This document shows, in pieces, positions 11,435 to 21,372 of a stretch of 64,000 bases of DNA. Under the pieces are notes generated by a model. It was not told the DNA's origin. It was given only the letters and a program-made list of their open reading frames with translations, and searched no databases. This DNA is from Glutinoglossum americanum (lineage: Eukaryota > Ascomycota > Geoglossomycetes > Geoglossales > Geoglossaceae): contig JAGHQL010000037.1 in assembly GCA_020080175.1 (NCBI GenBank), positions 97,489 to 161,488 of the forward strand, written 5' to 3'. How positions within the stretch are numbered: the first letter of the stretch is position 1; each line of letters begins with the position of its first letter. A program made the translations under genes and the position numbers.

Positions 11435-13631
11435 ATGTCTGGTCTGTACAATACCCGGTTTGGGGCCATCTCTCTGGGAGATGAGAATTGTCAAGGGTGC
11501 CGCCGACATCCAGATGTAATCCTTTCTCCATGTCGCCATCGCATCTGCCATAGCTGCGCACAGATTATGACTGATCTTGACATTGGCGTTGCCGGCCAAT
11601 TTGGGTGTGGTATCTGTTTCACTGTGGGTCCTTATTCTCTTCCATTTCCTTCGCTCTCCCAGATGTACTTTTCCACAAAACGAAGCGATGAGTCGTCGGG
11701 ATGGTTGTCGTATGGAGGTGACTGACTGCCTGTGTCCAATCATATAGATTGCCCAAACCGCCGTTACTGTTGAAGGCGTGACCTTAAGCCCCGCTCGTGA
11801 AGGTGCATTGACGCCTGTGTCCGTTGGAGATCGGGGCCGTTCCACTCCTGTGCATGGCGGCTATATTTCTGGGCTAGGTAGTGTTCAGCAGCAGCGAGGT
11901 GCTGGCCACTTTCAGACTACTAGTTCTGATGCTTACGCATATCCAATTGAAGGACCGTTCGAAGAAGGAACTGCTATGCATACCATCCATCCGCATTCTG
12001 CGCGATTTGCCAACCACAACCGTAAGCTGTCTTATGCCAGTTCTGCTCAACAGCAGAGCATGCCTCTCACTGCGGGGAATATCCTTGGGCGAGCGAAGAG
12101 TATGAGTGTTTCGTATCACAAGCGTAGGATTTCATTCCCAACTTCTGGGCTTTACACCCAGCCCATCGCGCCAATTGACCAGTACAGCTCCACGATCCCT
12201 GGCGACGGTTCTCATAGCCAGCAGTACCAGATGCTTTTCAATTACGGGGTTCCGACAGTTGACTACGCAATTGGGAATAGACCATTCGTGGACATGGCTC
12301 GTCAGGTAAAGGTACCCATGTGGGGCGTTATAAAGATCGGAAACGTGAGTAAAACCTATCTGTCTAGCATGTGTAGAATCTAAGCAATCATACTCTCAAT
12401 CTAGATTCCATACACGGTGACCAAACCAGAGGTTATGGCCTTCTTGGGGAGATCTGCTAAGCTCATTACCCCGGACATGGGTTGCCCTATCCATATAATA
12501 ATGGAACGTGGGACATCTAAGACCATGGATTGCTATGTGGAGTTTCTCACCGTCCAAGATGCGAGGAGCGCCGTCCAGAGATTTGTCGATCATCGCGATA
12601 CAGGGCGTCATCCTCGTATTGGTGAGCGACACGTGGATATGGAAATGTCTACGCAGAGTGCCCTGATGATGGAACTCTTTCCCAAGACTGGTAAATACGT
12701 TACCTGGAATGGGGCCCATCCAAAGATTACGCGGGAGACAGACTCATGGGGAGGGTTCAAAGCTTTCATCACTTCCGAAGAGTTGGTCATGACTATCAAA
12801 CATGCCGACACTCCTCATCGATCCCCGTTTTCGGCGAAGTGTCCTCAGCGCGTGTATGAGAGCATGATTTCTACCATTTCTAAGGTAAGGGTACACTCAT
12901 CTCTTGACAAAGGCAGCGAAGCTAATCTATGATTATAGTTCCCTTGGTGGGTTGTTGACATGTACACATTGGGTACGCGCGATCACCTGTTTGAAGCGAC
13001 TGAAGAGCTCGTCAAGATTCTCATGAGGAGAATCAAGACCCAAGCGACTCTCCAGATCAGCGAACAGCTCCTCTTGGAACTTGTTGAGACTGCGCTTCGG
13101 GCTCCGGGATTTAGCGAGGTGCAGAAAGCACATCTTGTGCATGTTGCAGATATCCATATGGCCCACATCAGTCTCCCACTATTCTCGGACCAGTGGATAT
13201 TTGAAACTATCTGCCGCAAAAATGGCGTTGCTGATGACGTTTTGGCTGTGCGTTCGACTTAAAGGGCCTTCCGATCTTGCTTAGATGATTGCTGATATAT
13301 CTTTAGTACTATGTGGCTCTGCTTCGCGATGCCTCTTTCATGGTAGCCTTGGGTGAACAATTTGTCACTATCCCGGCTTCGCGTTCTGCCTTTGGTAGCC
13401 TTACAGTGACCTTTAAAAAGGATAGGAACTCCCTCTCTATGTCGGAAGCTTCCGAAGCTGAATGGGAAGTGATCGATGGTGCTATCCGGAAGGCTTTGGA
13501 GTTTCCAGCAAGCATTAGGGAGAGCATGGCGGTGAGTTCAAAGGAGTAAGCGCCCCAGTTATACCGGTGTGGATGTCCTTATCTGCATCGTCATCATGCA
13601 TTATTCCTAGGACGCCGGGTATCCTCACTAG
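11435..13631 (+). CDS. RING finger plus RRM protein, function unknown
   Basis: Exons 11435-11623, 11748-12344, 12405-12884, 12939-13247, 13307-13531 and a small last exon 13611-13631 give 606 residues; the first four junctions are all phase 0. Residues 19-61 form a complete C3HC4 RING pattern (CxxC, CRHRICHSC, CGIC). A long Ser/Gly-rich linker leads to an RRM-like domain around 255-330, with RNP2-like IKIGNI built across intron 2 and RNP1-like DCYVEF. The C-terminal half is a helical region of unknown fold. RING plus RRM recalls Not4, but the RING type, spacing and length differ. It may be a ubiquitin ligase acting on RNA-bound partners; this is inference. If the last intron is retained, the frame stops at 13,549 instead. 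Confidence 0.78.
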
Positions 13632-14423
13632 TTGGTTTTCTTTCCTTTCTCTGTTCTGTCTTGTGTGATAGTGTTCCTTTTCGTCACTCCCTCTGTCCGC
13701 TGTCTGACCCCTTTCCTACCTCCAAGTTTGAGTCTCCTGTCAAGGGAGAGTAATTTTCCTGGGGTCATGTCCGCTGTATGTGCGAGGGAGGGGTGAGTAA
13801 GTACAGGGTGCACTGAGGCGGCGTTCGTAGACATACTTTCTTTTGCCTCCTGATGTGTTACTATGCACTTTTAATGTCGTTTCTCGATGTGTGTTACTAG
13901 GCACATTTAATGTTATGCTGATATACCATCTCATTGGGCAGAGAGCCCTGAGAAGTGATAAGGCATATATTATGCGATATGACGGCCTGATTGTATGTGA
14001 TGATCGATGGCTTCCTTGGCGTCTGTGATTCACGTAAATGGTAGCATATAGAAGTCGTATATAAAAGTCTTAGGGGATGCGAGGGCAAGAGTTCCACATG
14101 TCAACAACCGAAGTGTAGCGTCACGCACCACCGGTGATGACCGCTGCCTCGCCCCCAACGATGTGGTCTCAGACAACAGATATAGTGATAACTCCAGGGC
14201 ATTTAGGAATCTCTGAGCTTCGAGAGATGTGGCTTTTCCTCGCGTAAAGTCGCTGCTGCTCTCGCAGTTCTACGAAAGGCTGAGCTACCTGTGGAACCTA
14301 GATAAGGGTTACACTGGTAGGCATAACTAAAGCGGATCAGAGAGGATCGTTCCTTCCAAGAAACCTGGCATCCATGGCGCTTGTAGCTAGATACGTAAAA
14401 GAAAATCGATAAACCCTAGGAGC
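13632..14423. other. convergent intergenic region
   Basis: Lies between the 3' ends of the RING-RRM gene (+) and the methyltransferase gene (-), so it should hold two 3' UTRs. No gene was recognised. An imperfect two-copy tandem repeat lies at about 13,852-13,915. Confidence 0.5.
13852..13915. repeat. imperfect tandem duplication, about 34 bp unit, 2 copies
   Basis: The block starting GATGTGTTACTATGCAC at 13,852 recurs at 13,886 as GATGTGTGTTACTAGGCAC. Both copies run on into TTTAATGT with a few substitutions and a 2-bp insertion. Confidence 0.7.
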
Positions 14424-15375
14424 CTAGGCTCGCCTCCCCCTGGCTAAAAATACGCTCCTCTCAAACCCGGTCTCTCCTTCCCCCATTGTGAAACCCTTTC
14501 CCAGAACTACCACACCGACGTCTACGCACCCCGCCTCTTCGAAAACTTCCTTGATCACCTCTTCTGAGAAACCGTGATGAGAAACCGTATGCTCCGCTTT
14601 ATGGAAAAAGTGTTCCCCATGCCCATGCAGTATAGGGGCATGGGGCGTGAAATCGGTGGCCAAAAGGACGCCTGTGTGTGGCTTCAATCGCTCCACAAGA
14701 CGCTTAGCCGCAAGAACAGGGTCGGCGAAATGGTGGAACCCCAGACCGACGACCGCGAGGTCAAAGTCAAAGAACTCAGGGCTGCCAAGGGAAGGGGATG
14801 GTGTGGTTGCAAGGAGGTCAGCGCATATAGCGTTCATTTCTTGCCGGGTGAGTCCTTGGTTTGAGGCACGGGTGTTGTATTCGTGGACCATGTTTTCGGA
14901 GATGTCGACACCGCGGAGCTCAGAGACAAGAGGGGCGAAGGTCTAGAAAGATTCAACGGAGAAGCTGTTAGCAGGAGGCTTGATGACCGATTTTGCAATG
15001 AGATTCCTGAACGCACTCTCGACATCATACCTGCCTCGTGAATTAGTCGAGCTTGACTTCGGCTTGACCTTTTGTGGAAACATGGGGCACACCTGTGCCA
15101 CACGCGAAATCAAGAACGCGGATGGTACGCCGTACTGCACCTTCATGGGGTGCTTCCTCTTTAGTGTCACCATCATCAGGATCCTCAATCCAATCTACCC
15201 CAATCCAGTCCTTTCTGTCCAGAATCTCTTGCGATAACCGGTCGAAGGTTTTTTGTTGCCATGCCTTGTTGTCATAGCTCGATGCCCGCTCGCTGATTGG
15301 CAGTTAGCAAGAAAAGCTGTGAGTGATGCAAACGTACTCGAAGTGCTTCCGATTTACTTCTGAAAAGTCAGCCAT
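14424..15375 (-). CDS. SAM-dependent class I methyltransferase (UbiE/type 11-like)
   Basis: Four exons: 15338-15375, 15093-15292, 15017-15030 and 14424-14942, giving 256 residues with consistent phases. Motif I, the SAM-binding loop LDFACGTG, lies at about 73-80; the DISENMV motif follows soon after, then DLAVVGLGFHH (motif IV-like). The N terminus (ADFSEVNRKHFDERASSYD) is typical of fungal type 11 methyltransferases. The substrate cannot be told; the family includes small-molecule and quinone methylases. A 14-nt exon is required to complete CGTGMMSRTFAPL across two introns of 62 and 74 bp. The first intron is only 45 bp. The gene converges with the RING-RRM gene and lies downstream of TYW3 on the same strand. 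Confidence 0.9.
15017..15030 (-). other. 14-nt microexon in methyltransferase gene
   Basis: The preceding exon ends after the first base of the second Gly codon in CGTG. The next long exon opens at ACCTTCGCC in another phase. The 14 nt between a GAGGCAG acceptor and a GTGCGT donor restore the frame and supply Gly-Met-Met-Ser-Arg, the residues expected after the SAM-binding glycines. Confidence 0.85.
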
Positions 15376-16463
15376 CACCTCGTGTTTGTGAGCTTGATCG
15401 TGCGTTTTACACCTGATAAGTAAACACTTTCTCAGATGAGTCTTATTGGTTCGTTAGATTAGCCCTTCCCCGCACTGCTCCTTAGGGATATGACCACAGT
15501 TCGCCTTGGTTCTTGTTTTCAAGTTGTATGCTCAGGAGGGTTCCTCATGATCACTAGCATGTCCCGGGCGGGTTATATGCCCGGGAGGGATCCTCATGAT
15601 CGCTGGTATGTCGGGTAATATGCTCGGGAGGAATTCACCCCATCGAGCGGACAAGCTCTAAGCAACATGCTTGAGATCCCTACGCGCCTTAGTATCCATT
15701 TACTCGCTACTCTTTTTGCGAATGCAGCGAGCAAGCAACCCTCTTAGACTCTATACAATACTTGGTATTTCGTAGGACCTCACCAATTCGTATGCAGCGC
15801 CCTCCAAAAGCGGAAACCGACATCCAAATCCCAGGGGAGCGGAATCAAGCGGGAGTTGCCGCATACGTACATAATCGTCGGTAAACACCGCAATCTCATC
15901 ACAGAATAATCCTAGCGAATTTGACGCCTGCACAACTCACATCTACGGATGCACATCTAGGGAGTATAACGTTGACTATCACGTCGCAGCGGGTTTCATC
16001 TCAACGGTTAGATGTCATATCTAGGTCATCATTAACGCTTGTCCTGACTTTTCCTGTGACGTAGCCCAAGTCCGGCGCTTAAGTGTTTTTTCCTTTTTAA
16101 ACTACCCTGGAGCAACTTCGCTGCGTTGCTTGCGGTCAAATATGTGGGCGCTCGGGAAGGGAGCCGAAGAAGTATAGTAGGCTCCCCGCGGGCCCTTCTC
16201 GGGAGAGGCTGCCATTCGGCGTCATAGATTCCCCCACGAGAACGGCTCGGGAGGAGCCCTATAACCACCATTCGATATCATGCCTACCTTATCACTTTCG
16301 TGTCTCAGGGGTTTTCGCTTCCGAGGGGTGCTATTCGCTGAATCACCAGTTTTTGACAGCGTGACTCGACTGTAAGTTACCAAAAAAATCTAGGGTCATT
16401 TGTGACAGTGGATCCGCTGTCCCGGATTTGAGGGCCAAGAAAACTACCCGGAGATATTGCCTC
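15376..16463. other. intergenic region, 1.1 kb
   Basis: Lies between the methyltransferase start and the TYW3 stop. No gene was recognised; a degenerate tandem repeat lies near 15,526-15,640. The portion next to 15,375 is the likely methyltransferase promoter. Confidence 0.5.
15526..15640. repeat. degenerate tandem repeat, about 45-50 bp unit, 2.4 copies
   Basis: Units begin TATGCTCAGGAGGG (15,526), TATGCCCGGGAGGG (15,575) and TATGCTCGGGAGGA (about 15,619). The first two continue with TCCTCATGATCRCTRGYATGTC. Each carries a CCTCATGATC core and a CCGGG-type GC core. Confidence 0.75.
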
Positions 16464-17522
16464 CTAAAGGCTGGCCTCGTGGGGTATAGGATTTTCCAAA
16501 CTATAGGGAACAGTAGCCCCATATTCGGAGCCGGAACCATTGGCGGATGGGCTCTGGCGTCTTGCTTCTTGCAGCGCCAGCCTCTTCCTCAGTCCCTCCG
16601 CTCTTTTCCTCTCTCTCCGCGTATCTGTGTCTTCCCATTCCCGTTCCCCAGGCTTCGCCATTACCCCCGGCGGATGAATTATATCCAGAGCCTTTGCAAA
16701 CCTCTCGATCCTGTGAGCATTCTCTCGGAACCTCATATTTCCAATTTCAACCAACGAGCGCAGATATGGCTCCCCCACAAGGCTAAAGATGGTTTCTGGA
16801 ACGCGGTCGGTAGAATTGTGCAAGCAACCAATTATGGAGTCGAACGCAAGTCCCATAGATCGCACAGCGACCATGGGGGTTGTCTCGCCGTCAGGATTTG
16901 ACGTAATATTAACCGCACCGCTCTCCCGAAATCCCGCCTGTGACGCAGCGGTAAGCACGGTCTGTGCATGCTCAAGTGAGGCCGTGAGTACATGGAGGAT
17001 CTGCGTTAATTAGCAGGGCAAGCCAGCGCTTTGCGAAACGAGGTTGAACCAGACCATTGGCTCGAACTTGAAATGCACATATCTTGTATCCTCCGAATGA
17101 GGAAACTCTCGGCCGCTGGTAGAGAGGCCAAATAACTCTGTAAACCCTGGGACGCCCCCAATATCCCCCGAAGGTAGAGGGATTGGGTCATGCGAGACAT
17201 AAAGCCATCTTCCTCCACGGCCCTTGCCACCAACACTAGTCCCGCCGCTCTTGTTGGATAGGTCTCTAAACGCCTCATCCGAAGTTACAATATTCTCTCC
17301 TATGACAGGACTGTCGTTCTTTCTTTTTCCTTCCAGGAAAACGCTTATCCTTCCCGCGCAACTGCTTGTAGTCACGAGCCCTTCTTTGCTATTGACATTA
17401 TGAATGAGTGGGCGGATATCTACATCCAGCGTACCTTTTGGTGACAAATCGCTGTACTGGATATCTGGGACCTGGAGTTGAGCGACAATACTATTCTTCT
17501 TCCTCTCGAAGGTTGAAGGCAT
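16464..17522 (-). CDS. TYW3: tRNA wybutosine-synthesizing protein 3 (TYW3)
   Basis: Two exons: 17055-17522 and 16464-17000, giving 334 residues. The TYW3 signature is clear: an N-terminal FERKKNSIVAQL helix, then TTSSCAGRISVFLEG, the SGG-GKGRGGRW loop, and FKFEPM joined across the intron to ILHVLTASLEHAQ. MVAVRSMGLAFDSIIG and a C-terminal RFAKAL region follow. TYW3 methylates N4 of the tricyclic intermediate at position 37 of tRNA-Phe during wybutosine synthesis, protecting reading frame. A basic, disordered C-terminal tail of about 50 residues extends past the core. The 54-bp intron has a weak donor (GTCTGG) but a good CTAAT branch site and GCAG acceptor. The start is the first ATG before the conserved helix; it is divergent from the DUF2461 gene. 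Confidence 0.94.
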
Positions 17523-17741
17523 GACTCTGTTCCACTTCGTGCAGGAGAGGTGAGCTCGTTTGTACGCGGAACATAATTTGGTGTTGTTGACTCGAGAAAA
17601 GGCAAACCCGAGCTCGGCAAATGTTAATACGAGAACTTCTCTAGTGGAGTGATCCCATCGATACACCTCCCTCCAAGTTGTTTCAACACTCCCTAGAGGG
17701 TATAAATACCTTTCTTCACACTTGCTGAAGTCTATACCATA
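17523..17741. promoter_or_regulatory. shared divergent promoter, TYW3 / DUF2461 gene
   Basis: 219 bp separate the two start codons. A TATAAATA box lies at 17,701-17,708, 34 bp before the ATG of the plus-strand gene. That spacing is short for a TATA element unless the 5' UTR is very short, so its role is uncertain. Confidence 0.55.
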
Positions 17742-20700
17742 ATGGCCCGTCGTTCTGCGAAGATATCCGGCAAGCGTTCTCCGCAAACGGCCGTTACTTC
17801 AACACGACAATCGAAGCGTCTAAAAGCAGACGAGAGTGTACCTGTAAGAACAAAAGCTAAGAGCCAGGCTCAAAATAGAAAGCCAACGCCTAAGAAGAGC
17901 AAGTACTTCGAGCCCCAAGCTGCCAGTGACAGTGATAAAGATGAGGATCGTGAGGAGCCTGGCAATTCCGACCTGGAATCCGATTACCTTAATGAGTCTG
18001 GGCATGAGGATGCCGTTATTGCCCCCACATCCACCGAGCCTGAAGGCGAAGAAGGAACTGAAGACTTCGGTGAGGAATTTTTGAAGCCCAAGATGCGGCG
18101 GAGGACCACCGGACGCAAACCAGCCTTGAAGGCAATGCTTCCGGCTAGTAAGGAATTGTTGAAAGAAGGCGTGAAAACAGGCTTGGAACCCGGTAAAGAA
18201 GTCCGTACCAGGCTCCCCAAAGCTAGGGAAGCAGGAGATATTCCGTATCAAGACGATAGGATACACCCAAACACGTTTCTTTTCCTCAAGGATTTGGCAC
18301 AGCATAATGACAGACTCTGGTTGAAGCGTAAGATCCATCCCCAGTCTTGGAGGATAGACGGAGAAGCTCGGAGATGTGGGCCATGAGGTTTGATTCGTTT
18401 CTTTTCCTAGTGCATGACAAAGACTACCGCAACTCCCAGAAGGATTTCGAAACCTTTGTTGAGAAATTGACCGAGAAGGTCATCGAAAAGGACGATACGA
18501 TACCGGAACTTCCGATGAAAGATCTAGTAGGGCTCCATGTCTTCGTTTGTTTGCTGTGTATATATAGATTGCTCACGCAAACCCCGCGCTATAGATTTTG
18601 AGGATTTATCGCGACATGAGGTTTACTTCTGACCCGACACCATATAGGGTACGAAACCATTGTTGGGGCAGACTACCTTTTGAAGGGATTCTATTATGCT
18701 AACTACATCAAGACACATTTTGGTGTTGGATGGTGAGCTCGTTGTTTCTCTTTTTCTTTCTAATATTAAAAGCTACTATTTGAACTAGCTCTCTCCGGTC
18801 GAGGAAATGTTAGGTGTCCTAGGTCGCTAAAGAAGTTGGATTCCATAGGTCTCGAACAGGACGAAAAGGCCCATATGCTGGGTACTTCCTAGCGCTGGAA
18901 CCAGGGAATAGCTTCATTGGTGGGTCAAAGTTTCCTTGTTTCCGCCATGTTTATTGTTATACGAATACATTGGCCAAAGTCTCCGCGTTTTTACCCCTTT
19001 TACCTAACACTGAAAACGCCACGGCAATACCCCGGGGATGCCCATCAACTGGTGACAACACGGATCTCTCTGGAGCATGCAAATTGAAGAGCATGCCCAT
19101 TAGGCAGGGCTGTAGGGATATCTCCTAGGTATGCAACTCGAAGGTCTGCCCGCCAAATAGTGGTTCCAGGGGACCCTCCGGAGCACACACCCAACGATGC
19201 GAAAACCAACTCCAACTGGCGGCCGCAGAGTAAGCGCGAAGGCTTTCGTCCGTAGTCTCTTTTGAATAATTGTGCCATGTGATCATTCTATGTTCTAGAT
19301 ACCATCAAGGCTCCTACACTAGGACAGAGGACATGGCCTCAAGGGACGGTCTTCCAGGAACCGATTCTGAATCTCCACAGTACTGATTGCGGGGATGTAT
19401 AGCACGTAGAAGCTCATAGGAAGGAATGCTGGCTAGGTTGGCTGACAGGCGTACACAACGGTGGGGTGATTGCCATAGGGCAGTTGTCGACCCAAGCCAC
19501 TTTACAAACTAGACGCTCCGTTCGTCTAACTCCTGCATAACCCGATTAGCTAGCAACATGGCGAAGGCCCCGAATCTGCAGAGAGGACATCTCAAAGACA
19601 CAAACGATCTAACTTGCCGGTGTCGCGGTAGACCTAGCTTTTGCAACGTTTAGTATGAAACGAAAGCAAGTAAAGGTCTAGGTCTAAGTCAGTTTCGGTC
19701 AAAGCCTTCGTTGGCTTCCATTGAGCTAGGACATCTCAAGTCAGTAATCGAAGGGGCGTGTCTATTAGATCTTGGGGTTTTTTTGGAGCACGGGAGGACC
19801 CTCAAGATCGAAACACGAAGCTTGGTTCATAAATACGGAAGTCTCGTGTTATATTCTCTTTGGCCGCCTCGGATGGATACCCAGCCGGACGAACTGGTAA
19901 TCCAACTTTCTTTCATTGTTTGGGGTGCTTCGTCTGCAGGGGCCCCTTACTAGCGGACTGGTCGGGACTCGTCGTAATTGCTCGATTTGAACCCCCATCA
20001 CAACTACTAAGCTGAGGCCCTTTGGCTAACGTGGGCGCCCTTCTCTATCTTGTTCTAGCCGGCGGGTTATATATGCCAGAGGCATCATCATTAGCTCTAA
20101 TCCGACGTGACATCGACCAAAAACCTCATAAGCTTAAGCGCATCTTGAGGGCTGAGGGTTTACGTAGGGAGTTCTTTAACGGTATCTCTGATAACGAGGA
20201 GGAGGTAGTGAAGGCATTCGTGAGTGGGAGCAATAAGAACGCATTGAAGACGAAACCCAAGGTAAGTTTCTAGTTCTTATTCTTTCATCTAGACAGGTTG
20301 ACCTTCTGCGTTAGCCAGTTTCTACTTGTTTGATTGTTTTCTGCAAACCATAGTAGTGGTCAATTGCCACAGGGAATTGGCTCATCTTAACGTTTTCCTC
20401 TTATAGAGATGTGGGCTACTTGGTCGACTGATCTAGGGCAATCAGTGGCGAGCCGTTTATGGACCACTTTGGAAAGCTGTGTCTTTCATCGTGCATCCCC
20501 TCAACCCCTGAGGGTCAAACTCCACGGCAGTGGCCCTTAAAGCCATATACTTACACTTGCCTTCTTTCCCACTGCCCCAAGGTGCAATTATCTTAGACCG
20601 TTCGACTTGATATTATTCCTCTGGTAGATGTTCTACCCATGAGTTTGCGTCTCCGGTAGCCGCGGGTCGGCAAATGGCAGAGCCGACTCTTCTGGTTTTT

Positions 20701-21372
20701 TCGCATGATACATACATCCTTGTGTTCGCCTGTCTGCAACTGCCTACATATCTCTTTCACAAGCTAGTACCTTTGGGCCAATTTGGCCAATGCTGATACT
20801 CTACTAATCTTTTTTCACTGGCGGTGGTGTAAAAATAGGGTTTTGATGCCGGTAGAGACATTGCACTATTGCGATTGCGGAGCTTCACCATTAGCAGGAA
20901 GTTACCGGGCCAGGTCTTTAGCGCGTCAGATGGTGCTAACCAAATCGCCGATCTACTAGGCGTCCTCACACCATTCGTAAGTCCACCTTGTTACCTGCGT
21001 GCATACGGAGCAGTGGATCTTGTTCAAACTTTCATTCCGCTATCCCACATTCTGCTTTCCATCCCACCATGATCCCCGTGCGTAGGTTTTCGTTTATGAT
21101 TCCCTGCCTCACACTTCTCGAAATGAATTTTTTAATACCTGTTCAATCCTTGCGCTGCGGTGGGCATTTCCTGCACACGGACTCAACTCACGATAGACCA
21201 TTCTCTTTATCCCCCATCCCCCCATAAACCCCTCACGAGGTGCACTCGGCATGCAGTCCTGCATCTTCTGACCAAATCCTAGATAACCTATTTGAATAGC
21301 GTTGTTTTGCCGGATTTTAGTGGCTCGAGCGATGACGATTATGGCCACAATAGCGGAGATGGTGACGGATGA
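17742..21372 (+). CDS. DUF2461 family protein with long introns
   Basis: Eight exons: 17742-18327, 18411-18526, 18595-18648, 18713-18732, 18849-18919, 20059-20261, 20839-20976 and 21283-21372, giving 425 residues with every phase consistent. The first 185 residues are disordered, with basic NLS-like runs (KKSK, KMRRR) and acidic stretches. The DUF2461 (TIGR02453) domain follows: FLKDLAQHNDRLWLK, DYRNSQKDFETFV, RIYRDMRFTSDPTPYR, WSRTGRKGPYAGYF, SFIAGGLYMPEA, RSFTISRKLP and YLNSVVLPD. The molecular function of the family is not known; the NLS-like runs suggest a nuclear protein. Exon 4 is only 20 nt. Introns 5, 6 and 7 are 1,139, 577 and 306 bp, far above the norm here, yet the coding parts are intact. 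Confidence 0.88.
18920..20058 (+). other. 1,139-bp intron in DUF2461 gene
   Basis: The donor GTGGGT follows SFI-G and the acceptor TGTTCTAG precedes CCGGCGGG. Joining them recreates the family motif SFIAGGLYMPE exactly. The insert has no long coding frame and no terminal inverted repeat that I could find. Confidence 0.75.
20262..20838 (+). other. 577-bp intron in DUF2461 gene
   Basis: Donor GTAAGT after LKTKPK; acceptor AAAAATAG before GFDAGRDIALLRLR. No coding content or element ends were seen inside. Confidence 0.75.

Noticed and set aside
19950-20010. Minus-strand GGTTCAAATC, resembling a tRNA T-loop
   Set aside because: Flanking bases do not form a T-stem and no A-box is found; it lies inside a DUF2461 intron.
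18920-20058. Transposon inserted in the DUF2461 gene
   Set aside because: No terminal inverted repeats, target-site duplication or transposase frame could be found by eye; treated as a long intron.
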